The notes under the pieces were generated by a model. The model worked only from the letters and a program-made list of their open reading frames with translations, did no database searches and was not told where the DNA came from. A stretch of DNA of 64,000 nt from contig NC_037677.1 in assembly GCF_003255815.1 (NCBI RefSeq), positions 109,816,936-109,880,935 of the forward strand, in the 5' to 3' direction. Of the stretch, positions 34,776 through 45,744 are shown piece after piece (position 1 is the first letter of the stretch; every line of letters starts with the position of its first letter). Source of the stretch: Theropithecus gelada. Taxonomy: Eukaryota; Chordata; Mammalia; Primates; Cercopithecidae. The position numbers and the translations under genes are program-made.

Positions 34776-35961
34776 GTTGGCTGTGGGGGTTCAGAGAAGG
34801 AAGTGATTGTAGATGGATGGATAGTCTCAAAGGATTTCCTTATAGGGAAGGGACTTGAGTGGGATCTGAGGATGAAGAAAACTTGGAAAATGGCAGGTAT
34901 ATTTGGAGGTTCATGGTAACTCTTAAATTGTCCTTCCATACACTGGTTCTCCTCCAAAGTGGGAAATGTATCCCACTCCCCACTGTGTTTTTGAGCCACC
35001 ACCTAAACTGGGTGATTTCTGTGAGTCCTTCCTACACACATCAGTTAACTGCATTTCTCTTGCATGGTGAGGGAAAAGGAAATGATAGGGGCTGCAGAAA
35101 TGTTCCCGTTGGCAAGGCATCAGGAGGCAGGAAGAGAACATCCTGGCACTTGGGGATCTTTGAGTCTTCAAAGTCTTGGATTGAGGTCCAAGTTGATGAC
35201 AACTCTTGGAAAACCCTGGTACTAGAGATCAGGGTGAGATGGCTGGCCATGTTGGTCTCAGTCTATGACATTCAACACTTCTAGCCCAAGACTTAGGAGG
35301 TGAAGGGAATAAGTCATGACTGTACATCTAGTACTTATGTTTTCAAGATGAGGATGTCCTTTGTTTCTAGGGACAGACATCCTCTAGGAACCCTTGAATT
35401 TCGTCTTTGTATTCTGCAGTCAGTATTGCCAAGTGTCTCTTGAACTTGCTAACACAAAGAGACCAGAGGTGAGTTGATACTGGCATTCTCTTCTTTTCTG
35501 AAGAAATAAATAAATAAAGGTTATTTGAGCTACTTCTCTTCAGGCTAGTTCCCTACAGGACAAGATGCACTGAGATGCCTAGGATGGTTAATGCAGATGT
35601 TTAGACTCTCCAGGCAATGACCTTTTTAGCCATAGAGCCTGAGTGTGGCCAACTCAGGCGGAAAACACTCATGGAGCACACTCAGCTGTGTGCTGGGCTG
35701 AGTGAGGAGGCAGTCATGATTCGGAGTCCTTGCTCCTAGGTCCTGCAGAATTGAGAGGGAGGGACAAAGATGTACACAACAGCTCAAATACAAAGCACAT
35801 GCCATGGTAGGGGGCTCAAATGAAGAGACAGTTACATGCAATTGGTAGAAGTCAGTGGTTTGGGGCAGGAAGTACAGCATCAAAATAGGCTTTGAAGAAA
35901 GAGTAAACTTTGAGGTGACACTTGAACAATAGTAGGATTTTTATTGTTTATTTGCTCACTT
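34776..35961. other. Non-coding stretch, partly old repeat
   Basis: 35640-35945 resembles an old dispersed mammalian repeat ('gtgtgctgggctgag', 'ttgaggtgacacttgaac'). The open frame at 34859-35284 (141 codons) matches no protein I know and overlaps frames on the other strand. No gene called. Confidence 0.45.
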
Positions 35962-36087
35962 ATTTTTTTAAAGAAATGATACCTTGCTATGTTGCTTAGG
36001 CCAGCCTCAAACTCCTGGGCTCAAGTGATCCTCCCACCTCAGCCTCTGAAGCAGCTGGGACTACAGGCATGCGCCATTGCACCTGGC
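35962..36087 (-). mobile_element. FLAM fossil Alu left-arm monomer, antisense
   Basis: A single left-arm Alu unit in reverse ('atgttgcttaggccagcc' to 'gcgccattgcacctggc') after a short T-run, with no right arm. Confidence 0.75.
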
Positions 36088-36099
36088 TATTCACTGTTT

Positions 36100-36535
36100 T
36101 ATTTCTGGTACTTTTAAATAATAAAAGCAATACATGTTCATTATAGCAAATATAAGAAGCATAAAGAAGAAAATTAAAATACTCATAATCCCAGCACCCA
36201 GAGAGAAAACACAAGTAACATTTTGGTGTATTCTTCCAGATTTTTATTGATATGTGTGTGTAGACACACATACACACATATACATCCGCACACATACACA
36301 TATATATTTCACGAAATTGGGCTTATACTGAATAAATACTTTTGAAGTCTACTCACTTAGCATAATAATGCATTTTCACATATCATTAAATATTCTTCAA
36401 AGACATATATAAAGTCATGCATGCTTGTCCAATAACTATTTTCCAATAAGACATTCAATTTGTTTCTATTTTCTCACAATTATTAATAATGTTTTGCTTA
36501 GCCTTCTTATACATAAAGCAAATAGAAGAGCTTTT
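36100..36535 (-). repeat. Old L1 3'UTR relic, antisense (probable), with a CA/TA-rich patch
   Basis: 'gtaacattttggtgtattc', 'cattaaatattcttcaaag' and 'ccaataactattttcc' resemble the reversed 3' part of an old L1. 36250-36305 is a TG/CA/TA-rich simple patch. Confidence 0.5.
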
Positions 36536-36539
36536 TCTC

Positions 36540-37084
36540 TGCAGAGATTGGGGTGCAGGTGGAGGTGGTGGGTCGAGGGCACTCCAGAAAGAAAACTCGG
36601 GGTGAGTGAGTGGGTGGGGACAGAAGGCACAGGGGGCATGGAAAAACCAAGCTGTGCTGTCTGGCTGGTGGTTTTAGGGGAGCGGTGGGACAAAAACAGA
36701 CGCGGAGGCAGCTTGTAGAGGAGTGGGACTGGCTGAGTGAGAAGCACAGTATCACCTTTACTGAGAGGCAGTGGGGAACCACTGATGGGCTCTGAACAGG
36801 TTAAGGACAGAATTAGAGAAGTGTTTATGGCGGTGAATCTGAAAGTGGTGTGAGGATGGAGTGCAGGAAGGAAAAGGGGGAGAAACTGGAGATGGGAGAT
36901 GCGTTAGGAGCCCTTGGTAGTGTCAAGGCAAGAGGTGGTGAGTGCCTGAACCCTGGCAAGGGCAGCCAGGGTGGAAAGGTGGGGTGCTTGAAGGCCATGA
37001 CTCTAAGACAGAAACTGGTTGGGAATGTGGCCAATGAAGACAGAGGCATCAATAACCTTCTGACTCTGAGTCTCAATAAGTGGG
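36540..37084. other. Non-coding stretch, probable old repeat
   Basis: G-rich text with 'ggggaaccactgatggg' and 'tggtagtgtcaaggcaag' resembles the dispersed repeat seen again near 46440 and 54340, family unnamed. Short frames on both strands are shadows of this G-rich sequence. Confidence 0.4.
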
Positions 37085-37190
37085 AGAATGGAGAAGGCAG
37101 AAAGAAATTGAGGCCCAGAAAACACAGTGACGTGTGCAAACTTGTGACTGAGTTAGAGGTTAAACCAGGCCGGAAGCGAGATGCCCTGTC
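37085..37190 (-). repeat. MIR SINE fragment, antisense
   Basis: 'aaattgaggcccagaaaac', 'gcaaacttgtgactgag' and 'aaaccaggccggaag' match reversed MIR. Confidence 0.6.
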
Positions 37191-39028
37191 TTCCGGTCAG
37201 GAAATCATGAATGGCAGATATTAGAGTTCCCGTGTTAGATGCTAGACGCGGCACATCTGGAGGATTAGACATAGTGGATCCTGGAGCCCGCGTCTGAAAG
37301 CGGATCAATCCGAGGTGAACTCCTGTCAGCTGTGACTCTGGCCCTTAAAGTTTATTGGAACATGGGCTGAGCACTGCCCGTGAATTAAGTAAAAGGGGCA
37401 AAAATAACAATAATAATTCAACTTCTAACTTAGTTCTTCACTAGGCCAGGTCGAATGAGCAGACTGATGAAAGAGAAAAAGAGACCAAAAAAAAAAAAAA
37501 AAAAAAAAAAAAAGGCCAGCAATGTGTGTTTTTGCATGGAAAACCCTCTTTGGCTCTCCAGCCAGAGCTGATCGCTGATCCTTGGTGGCATCTGCTCTTG
37601 AGAGATGCTGGGTTGCTGGAGCACGAGGCCATCCTGGAAGGCAGTGAACGGTTTGTTCCATTGGGTCGACATCTTGTTATACATGTATGCATAGTTCCTT
37701 TTTATCTCACATTTAAATTGTGCTTTCCCTCCCATGATTGGTTTTTGCCACATCAAACAGTTTTCAACAGTTTCAAAAATCAATACCTGTGTATAATAAC
37801 AAAAATAAAACTGAGAAAAAGGAAAATAAAAAAAAAATCCCTCACCTGATCTCTCCAGCATTTCACTGCTGCTTTGGAAATTGAGAGCTGTGCGTGGGAT
37901 ATTGGCGGCTAACAACCATGGAAGTAAAAAATGATTTTTGATCTCAAGGCCTAATATTATTCATATTTTTTCATAGCCTCAAACAATGTCTTCAAATAAT
38001 TCAGGTACAGGCAAGCCAGAAACAAAACAACATCATAAAGGCATTATTATATACAGACACTTTCAGCTACGCTACACGCCTCACAGTGTCTTTGAACCCC
38101 GTATGTGAGAGAACCGTCTCACACTCCAGGGAATACTCTTGGAGCTGTTTTTACTTCAACGAAGGGTAGTGAAACAAAATTCCTTGGCTTTAGATATGTG
38201 TTTGGCATTGGCTCCGTAGAGTTCTGCCTCTTCTTCTGTGTTTACCATCCATCAGGTCCGTTTGAGAGGCCATGGGACGGGCTGAGATGTGCCCAGCTGT
38301 GCTCCCCACCCGTGGTGCAGGGTCTTTAACCTTGGGTCCTGGAAGTTTGGGCCAGCCCTCCAAGTGGGTGGGGGTTATGGAACTGAGAACAGAAAGGCTT
38401 TCATCTAGAAGAATTTGGCAAGGGAGCCTTTCCCAGCCCTTGTTCCTCCCCAGATAACGCTGGCCAGCAGCATCAAATTGGATAAGGGCTGCGGACTGGG
38501 GTATGCTAAGAAAGGACAGAAGAAGCAGAGAAAGGGAGAGGGAATTGTTCTCTTGGGAAGTCTTTCCCTCCTTTTTGAAACTATCTGCTCTCTGGTTTGA
38601 AAGTGCCAATAGCATCTCAGCCAAGGAATGCGTCTTCCTCTCCTCCTTGCCTCCTGTTTCCCTGTTAGCATTCTTCACCTACAGGAGGGTCTTCAGGGTC
38701 TTTATCACCTTTGAGTTCAAGTCTATGTTCTTAAGCTAGTTCTCCCAGCTGCCAGGACCTGGGGGGTGACACCTGTCCTCACTTTCCACAGCATCAGCAA
38801 CCATGCCACTTATTTGGAACCTACTGTATACTTCCCGCAGTTGTTAGATTTAGATGGCAAGGCTGGTGGGATGGTATACACCCTGTTCTTTAAGTTGATT
38901 GCCATTTGCAGATACTAAATTTGTTACCTCTTCTCTTCTCATTTCTCCACAGTATTTAAGTTTCTGGTGCAGGGTAGACATCTAGTTAATTTTTGCAGAT
39001 CATCTGATCATTCGTCCATCTCACAGAG
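37191..39028. other. Repeat-poor non-coding stretch with an isolated A27 run
   Basis: No gene recognised. A run of 27 A lies at 37487-37513 with no Alu or L1 attached. Frames of up to 162 codons (38190-38678, minus) show no domain. Confidence 0.45.
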
Positions 39029-39040
39029 AAAGTAAGGATT

Positions 39041-39377
39041 AGCCGGGCACAGTGGCTCCCACCTGTCATCCCAGCACTTTGGGAGGCCAAGGCAGGTGAA
39101 TCACTTGAGATCAGGAGTTTAAGACCAGCCTGACTAAAGTGGTGAAACCCCGTCTGTACTAAAAATACAAAAAAAAAAAAAAATTATCTGGGCATGGTGG
39201 CATGTGCCTGTAGTCCCAGCTACTTGGGAGGCTGAGGCAGGAGAATCGCTTGAACCTGGAAGGCGGAGGTTGCAGTGAGCCGAGATCACGCCACTGCACT
39301 CCAGCCTGGGTGACAGAGCAAGACTCTGTCTTTAAAAAAAAATAAAAATAAAAATAATAAATAAATAAATAAAAGAA
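39041..39377 (+). mobile_element. AluS-like SINE, sense
   Basis: Full-length Alu from 'agccgggcacagtggctcc' with a long A-rich tail made of TAAA/AATA units (39333-39377). Target duplication aaagtaaggatt at 39029-39040 and 39378-39389, 12 of 12. Confidence 0.95.
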
Positions 39378-39389
39378 AAAGTAAGGATT

Positions 39390-39932
39390 GAACTCAACAG
39401 TGTGAGTTCAGGTAGGCAAAATCGAAGGCATGAAATCCCAGGAGTTTCCACCCTCCAGTGTTGTAGGAATTTCTGAGCATTTAACAGGACACGGCTTCTT
39501 TAGCTGACTTGTTTATCAAGGTCAGGGCAATGCTGTCTCCACCGAGAAGACTTCCTGTTGTTCTGTTGTGTCCCAAACCCAAATAATTTATTCTGTGCTG
39601 TTCAAAAGATAGTTGGGTCACACCATCTTGTATTCTAGATTTGCTAACTAGTCTTGCTTTCTTTAGTAAGCTCGAGGGAGACAAGGGCTGATTCTCACAT
39701 GTCATTTGCAAGTTCATCCCACCATTATTCCTTGTGTATCAGATGTGGCTCTATCACGTCATATGCCAGTAATCATCGTGGGTCGAATGAATTGACCTAA
39801 TCTGCTTTTGTCTATGAGAAGCTTGCCAGGGTTTTGTGAAAGAGAAAATGATTTATCTAGAAAGTGTCCACAAACCCTTGAAAAAGCAAGAGAAACAAAT
39901 GCTTGTGGTTTCCACCATTTCTGCCACTTGTT
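39390..39932. other. Non-coding stretch, nothing recognised
   Basis: No gene or repeat family identified. Confidence 0.5.
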
Positions 39933-40000
39933 TTATTTTATTTATTTATTTATATTTTATTATTTATTTATTATATTTGTTTGTTTATATATTTATTTAT
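39933..40000. repeat. (TTTA)n-like microsatellite
   Basis: TTTA/TTTG units with interruptions. They form the degraded tail of the antisense Alu that follows. Confidence 0.85.
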
Positions 40001-40280
40001 TTAGAGACAGAGTCTCTGTTGCCCATGCTGGAGTGCAGAGGCGCATCTCGGCTCACTGCAATCTACACCTCCCAGGTTCAAGTGATTCTCCAGCCTCAGT
40101 CTCTCGAGTAGCTGGAACTACAGGCATGGACCACCGTGTTCAGCTAATTTTTGTATTTTTAGTAGAGACGGGGTTTCACCATGTTGGCCAGGCTGGTCTT
40201 GAACTCCTGACCTCAGGTGATCCACCTGCCTTGGCTTCCCAAAGTGCTGGGATTACAGGCATGAGCCACCGCACCTGGCC
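40001..40280 (-). mobile_element. AluS-like SINE, antisense
   Basis: 'gagacagagtctctgttgcc' to 'gccaccgcacctggcc'. A small internal loss removes part of the first boxes. Its tail is the TTTA microsatellite. Confidence 0.95.
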
Positions 40281-41699
40281 TGCTCCTTCTTTTTCTCCAT
40301 GTTGGCTGCCCTGTCCTCCCCCAACTACTGAGTGAGTGCTTAGCATTTCACCAGCTTTTCTTCCCAGGCAACATTTTCCCCGTCCCTCGACTTAGTGTGT
40401 GTTGAGCTAGAACATTCACTCACTGGAATCTAATTTCAGTCCTGCAAAGGTTAATTTATCCCTTTTCAGGCTATGTACTCATTTAAACCAAAATTACCCG
40501 GCTACTAGCCTTCTTGATAGCAATTACGTCCAACGAAAGCAAACTACTGAGCTTCATGTATTGGTAATGGCCTTTCTTTCTATATTTTTCCTTAGGGATA
40601 AAGTCGAATGGGGAAATTAGTCACATTAAGCTGGAAAAATAGTGAGCAAAATACATATTTTATATTTTTAAAAAATATCCTCCTGCTACCAATTAAGGTC
40701 TTTATTAGAAACAGGTATTTTCACATTATGGGGGTTGTCTTTGTATTAAACAGAGCAAACCCAAATGAATAGTTACTTAAGAGGATCTTTTTAATAAATA
40801 CTCAAGTCCATTTTAATATCTAATAATAGTGGCTGCCTCAAGTATTCAAATTTTAGCATAACCAGCAGGAAAACTGTTTGATGTTTTAATTATGTCCCTG
40901 AAAATGCTGAATGGGTTATAAAAAGCAATTTGAAGAAAATAAAAGAAGGGATTTTTAAAAATTATTAGTGTTTCAGGGGAAAAGACATTTTCCACATCCC
41001 ATTGAAAACCTTTCTGCGTTGTAAAAATACTATCTGCTGATAAACTTGGCCAAATAAGCAAAGGATTTGAATCTGTTGCAAGTGTTCTCATTTGGGGGAA
41101 AAAAAATCTGAAAAACTGAAAAGAAAAAAAAAAGACCTCAGAGGAACCGTATCCCAAAGAGTGGGGGGCTATGGAAATTGAGCATGCCTTGAAAGAAAGG
41201 AAGAAAATCTTTTAATTATGTTTAAAATTAGCCAGAACCTTGTACTTGTCCCAAAGAGATTCCTGGGAGGGTTGGAACATTTCTGATGAACGGGCTGATG
41301 TAATCACTTCAAAAACCCCACCTGGAAGTCTGGACTTGAGAGGAGGCTGTGGGGACATTCCGGGGCTAGATCCTGCTGCCCCCAGGTCATCCTTCTGGGC
41401 GAGAATCAGGAAAGCTGTCCCTGAGGAGGGGGAAGCAATGAGAAGAGGAGCCATTTCCAAGGAACGGAACCAGATGTCCAAGCTACAGGGCTGCGAATGA
41501 GGCTCAGCAGAGGACAGGCACACAGGAACTGGGAAGGCTGGATTCTGGGTTAACTCTTTCTCCTCTCAGTATATAGGGGCCTGGCCCCAAGATGACAGGA
41601 AAGCCGCCTTCCTCATGGCCAGATATGAGGTACCATGAAGAACTCAGGGAGGTAATTCTACCCAAGAAAATGAGTCCTTTCCCTGCGTTAGCTGCCTGG
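40281..41699. other. Repeat-poor non-coding stretch
   Basis: No gene or repeat recognised. 40460-41160 is AT-rich but not simple, with 'ttttaattatg', 'taccaattaagg' and 'ctaataatag' motifs, so conserved non-coding DNA is possible. Short frames at 41212-41523 and 41240-41500 overlap on opposite strands. Confidence 0.45.
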
Positions 41700-41891
41700 T
41701 GGTGGTTCAGGCAGAGAACTCCACCTGGGCTGCAAATTAGAATTCCCTGGAGGGATTCAAATCACTTTCTTTCGTTCTTTTTTTTTTTTTTTTTTTAACA
41801 ATAACTTTGTCCAAGCTGCATTCCTGACCAAAGAACCTAGCATCTTGGAGGTGGAGCCCAGGCATCAATATTTTTGAAAAACTCCCCAGAT
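41700..41891 (+). mobile_element. MER5-like hAT-Charlie DNA transposon relic, part 1
   Basis: 'gggctgcaaattagaattcc' near 41729 and 'ggtggagcccaggcatcaat' near 41850 follow a non-autonomous hAT-Charlie element. A T18 run (about 41780-41797) sits inside. The Alu at 41892 splits it; the remainder is 42205-42240. Confidence 0.6.
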
Positions 41892-42204
41892 AGGCCGGGC
41901 AAGGTGACTCATGCCTGTAATCCCAGCACTTTGGGAGGCCGAGGTGGGTGGATCACTTGAGGTCAAGAGTTCGAGACCAGCCTGGCCAACATAGTGAAAC
42001 CCTGTCTTTACTAAAAATACAAAAATTAGCCAGTTGTGGTGGTGGGTGCCTATGGTCTCAGCTACTCAGGAGACTGAGACAGGAGAATCGCTTGAATCTA
42101 GGAGGCAGAGTTTGCAGTGAGTGGAGATCACGCCACTGCACTCCAGCCTGGGCAACAGAGTGAGAGCCTGTCTCAAACAAACAAACAAACAAAAAAACAA
42201 GAAC
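41892..42204 (+). mobile_element. AluS-like SINE, sense
   Basis: 'aggccgggcaaggtgactc' to a CAAA-rich tail. Target duplication aactccccagat at 41880-41891 and 42205-42216, 12 of 12, within the MER5-like element. Confidence 0.95.
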
Positions 42205-42254
42205 AACTCCCCAGATGATGTTCAGCCAAGTTATAAAACCAGTGTCGATGTATC

Positions 42255-42400
42255 CCACATTTGAGAATCACTAGGGGGGCTTGTAAACTGCAGATCCTGA
42301 TCCAGCAGGTCTGGAGCAGGACCTGAGCTTCTGCCTTTCTGCACAAGCTTTCACATGATGCCAGTATTGCTCAGTGGACCGTGCTTTGAGTAGTAAGACA
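42255..42400 (+). mobile_element. MER5A hAT-Charlie DNA transposon relic
   Basis: 'tttgagaatcactag', 'ggggcttgtaaactgcag', 'gatccagcaggtctgg' and 'ggaccgtgctttgag' match MER5A in order. It lies 15-50 bp after the MER5-like element. Nothing is recognised from 42401 to 42638. Confidence 0.75.
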
Positions 42401-42638
42401 CTGCAGTTTTCTGCTATTTGTGCTTCTTCAGTTTTCTGCCTTTTAGACCAAATGATATATATATTAAATGATTAGGAGCTTAATGGTTCTCTTCAGAATA
42501 GGTCCTACTAGTCAAGTGATTTGTGTTTACAGTGCAGGGAGAGCTTGGTCTTAGGAGACATTTTATTCCATTAAGCTAGGTCATTATTGAATCAGGTTCC
42601 CACCTGGCTTGTTACAGGCAGCAAGAAATGCTACCGTA

Positions 42639-42962
42639 GCTGGGCATGATGGCTCACACCTGTAATCCCAGCACTTTGGAAAGCCAAGGCAGGTAGATTG
42701 CTTGAGTCCAGGAGTTTGAGAGCAGCCTGGGCAACATAATGAAACACTGTCTCTACAAAAAATAAGCTGGGCGTGGTGGTGCGTGCCTGTAGTCCCAGCT
42801 ACTGGAGAGGCTGAGGTGGGAGCATGGCTTGAATCCAGGAGGTTGAGGCCGCAGTGAGCCAAGATCACGCCACTGCACTCTAGCCTGGGAGACAGAGTGA
42901 GATCCTGTCTCAAAAAACAAAACAAAACAAAAATGCCCCAAAATGAAAAACAAAACAAAACA
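42639..42962 (+). mobile_element. AluJ SINE, sense
   Basis: 'gctgggcatgatggctcac' to an AAAAC-repeat tail. Target duplication aagaaatgctaccgta (42623-42638) and aagaaatgctatcgta (42963-42978), 15 of 16. Confidence 0.95.
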
Positions 42963-43064
42963 AAGAAATGCTATCGTACTTGTCTTCAAAGATCTTGGTT
43001 TTGCACATGGTGTCTTCTTTGAAGTATATTTTTGTTGTGCTCTTCTGTTCAGAAAAGCAGCCTG

Positions 43065-43160
43065 TTTGTTTTATTTATTTATCAACACATGTTGATAAGG
43101 TCCCTACTGTGTGCAGGCACTGTGTTGGGAGTGAGGAAAGACTAGCTGAGTAAGACTTAA
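43065..43160 (+). repeat. Old interspersed repeat fragment
   Basis: 'ccctactgtgtgcaggcac' and 'tgtgttgggagtgagg' match a common old mammalian repeat whose family I cannot name. Confidence 0.45.
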
Positions 43161-43349
43161 AGTTGAGTGTCACCCCCCCAGCAGGCCTTGTACTGTCATG
43201 TAGCATAAACGTGTTGCTGATAAGCTCAGCTTCAATTATGTCTCACTGTATCATTCTTATCTCTACCCATAAGTCTGAAATGTTTACTTAAAACCCCTAA
43301 ACATTTAGTTACTGGACCACGTGTACCCTGGAGATAAGATGGAACCAAC

Positions 43350-43545
43350 CAATGCTGAGTTCCTATTATGTGCCTGACACTGTAAGAGATTTATAGGATG
43401 CAGTTCCTTTTAAGTTTTGCAGCAGCCCTGTGGGGTGGGTATCATACCCATTTTACAGATGAAGAAATATAGAACAGATAAGAAACTTGCTCAAAGTCAT
43501 GTAGCTACTAAGTGGACAGAATTAGCATTTAAGAACCATTATACC
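43350..43545 (-). repeat. MIR SINE, antisense
   Basis: 'cctattatgtgcctgacac', 'cattttacagatgaag' and 'gctcaaagtcatgtagc' follow reversed MIR. A T-run follows at 43547-43560. Confidence 0.8.
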
Positions 43546-43645
43546 ATTTTTTTTTTTTTTCATTATAGTCAGTTGTCTTCCTGAAAAGGAAGGTAAATGC
43601 TAGAAGCTACTTGAGAAATAATTGTTGCAGCAATGATTACAATGC

Positions 43646-43668
43646 TTTTTTTTTTTTTTTTTTTTTTT
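43646..43668. repeat. Isolated T23 homopolymer
   Basis: Uninterrupted T-run with no Alu or L1 attached. Just downstream is an L2-like terminus ('taaatatttgttgaatgaac'). Confidence 0.9.
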
Positions 43669-43889
43669 GAGGTAATAGAGATGCAGTCTTAATAAATATT
43701 TGTTGAATGAACAAAGAAATGAGTGAATGAATTAAAGAAAGTCAAGGGTTAAACTTGTCTACTCCTACATTTAAATAGAGCAGACATTACCCTTCCTAAA
43801 GTCTCAGCTTCATGAGCCTTCTAGATCATGAGAAACTCAAGATTTACTTTATTTAAATAGTAATTATGATTATGTCAATTATCATTGAT

Positions 43890-44100
43890 AATGTTCCAGC
43901 ACTACACTTTCTATGTGCCCAGTTTAGTACCACTTTATATATAGCATTTAACTTAATCTTTAGTAGAATCTTTACAGATGAAAAAAATGATGTTTAGAGA
44001 CATAAACTCACCCAGTGGCCCAGCTAGTAAATATCAGAACGAGATTCAAGTTCAAGGTTTGGATTTCAAAGACCAGTCTCTTCCCACTTCACCACACTGC
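43890..44100 (-). repeat. MIR SINE, antisense
   Basis: 'tctatgtgcccagtttag', 'ctttacagatgaaaaaaatg', 'cccagctagtaaatatc' and 'cttcaccacactgctc' follow reversed MIR. Confidence 0.7.
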
Positions 44101-44674
44101 TCAAAGGGAGGCTTCCTTGGTGGTCTCTAAGAGTTTCCACTTTAAGGCATTTGAATTCTATAGCTGGTGCTGTTGGGGTCCCCACACATATCCCCTTGAC
44201 CCTGCATGAGGTCCCCAGCAGACAGCTCCCAGATACTCTAATGGCTCCTGACTGTGCTTGGCCAGATCACAGGGCAAGCCAGAAGTGCCACGGAATGAAT
44301 GCACCAGAAGGACTCTCTCAATCAATGATGGATAGGAATTGGTGGATAACTACCCCAGCTTCCTTGCCCCTCTAACAGGCAATTCAGAAGCGACCTCCAC
44401 GGTCTCTCAGGTCTGTTATGAGATTGAGCCCAGCTGCCTGCAGATGTAGCCTGATCATCAGTCCATTAGCATCCTCTTTATGGTTTTACTTTCTTTCTCC
44501 CTCTAGTGCTTTCTTGGCTCAACTCTCAGATAAACCACTTATACCTAGGTTCTGCTTTTGGGGAAACTCAAACTAAGAAAGGTACCGCCTTCTCAACGCC
44601 CAGAACTTAGGGAGCTCCGCGATGATGCGGGTGGCCCAAGAATTAAAAAAAAAATGGCTGCAACTGAGTATCTT
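44101..44674. other. Non-coding stretch, nothing recognised
   Basis: No gene or repeat family identified. A short A-run precedes the next Alu. Confidence 0.5.
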
Positions 44675-44983
44675 TTTCTGTTTTTGTCTTTTTTGATACA
44701 GGGTCTTGCTCTGTCACCCAGGCTGGAGTGCAGTGGCACAGTCATGGCTCACTGCAGCCTCAACGTCCCGGGCTCAAGTGATTCCCCTGCCTCAACCTCC
44801 CTAGTAACTGGAACTACAGATACACACCACCATGCCCTGCTAATTAAAAAAAAATTTTTTTTTGTAAAGACAGGGTTTCTCTATGTTGCCCAGGGTGGTC
44901 TCAAACTCCTGGACTCCAGTGATCCTCCTACCTTGGCCCCCAGAGTGCTAGGATTACAGGTGTGAGCCACTGCACCCAGGCCA
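44675..44983 (-). mobile_element. AluJ SINE, antisense
   Basis: 'gggtcttgctctgtcaccc' to 'gagccactgcacccaggcc'. Likely target duplication agtatctt at 44667-44674 and 44984-44991. Confidence 0.95.
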
Positions 44984-44991
44984 AGTATCTT

Positions 44992-45739
44992 CTTTAATGA
45001 AAGAAAAATTTTCCTTCTTTCACCTTGCTCCTTCAGAGGGAAGACTGCCTGGTGTGAAGAGTTGGTATTTAGGTGGTCATATTCTTTTGAAATGGTGCAT
45101 GGAGTTCCCAGGGTCACATGACTTCTGCTGAAGTGGGGATTCCCTAGAGAATTTCAGCAAAGGGTGAGGCAAGGGCACCTGCGTGCCTCCACTCCTGCTG
45201 CCAACCATATGCCATGGACTTCAGAGCCCACGCAGGCAGGCATAGGCCTGCGCCTGCTGTAGTGCTATTGAAGGCTGGAGTGGGGAGTGGGGATGCTCAG
45301 AAGGACCCACGAGTGAACAGGACCATGTCACCTTCCGGAGCTTGCCAAGAAAGCCCTTTATGTCAACTGGGGGCTGGGGCAGGGAACAGCAGGGCAAAGC
45401 AGAAAGATAACTAACAGGGAGTTGAGAGATCTGGACTGAAACACTAGCTCCACCACGATTCTTTCAGTCAACCTATGATTAGTAAGTGTCTGCTGTATGC
45501 AGGCTGGTGTGATAGTTAAAACATTTAGCTGTCACTATCTGAGCGCTGTGCCACACATGAACCCTTTAATTACTGGATTATGGGAAATCCAAAAGGTCCA
45601 GAGGAGGGGATGGGTTAGCTGGGGTACTATGGGGCACTGGGAAGGTTTGGGGCAGTGGTTAATTGCCAATGGATACAGAAACATTTCACTGTCTTAACAA
45701 CTGTCCCAGTCGTCCACCCGTGTAATGACTGAAAACATA
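44992..45739. other. Non-coding stretch, nothing recognised
   Basis: GC-moderate; no gene or repeat family identified. Confidence 0.5.
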
Positions 45740-45744
45740 CCTGG

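Noticed and set aside
34859..35284. 141-codon frame, plus strand
   Set aside because: No known domain, overlaps frames on the other strand and no visible codon constraint.
36250..36305. TG/CA/TA-rich patch as a regulatory Z-DNA site
   Set aside because: Short and interrupted; nothing beyond base composition supports it.
38190..38678. 162-codon frame, minus strand
   Set aside because: Opposed by several plus-strand frames over the same DNA; no recognisable domain.
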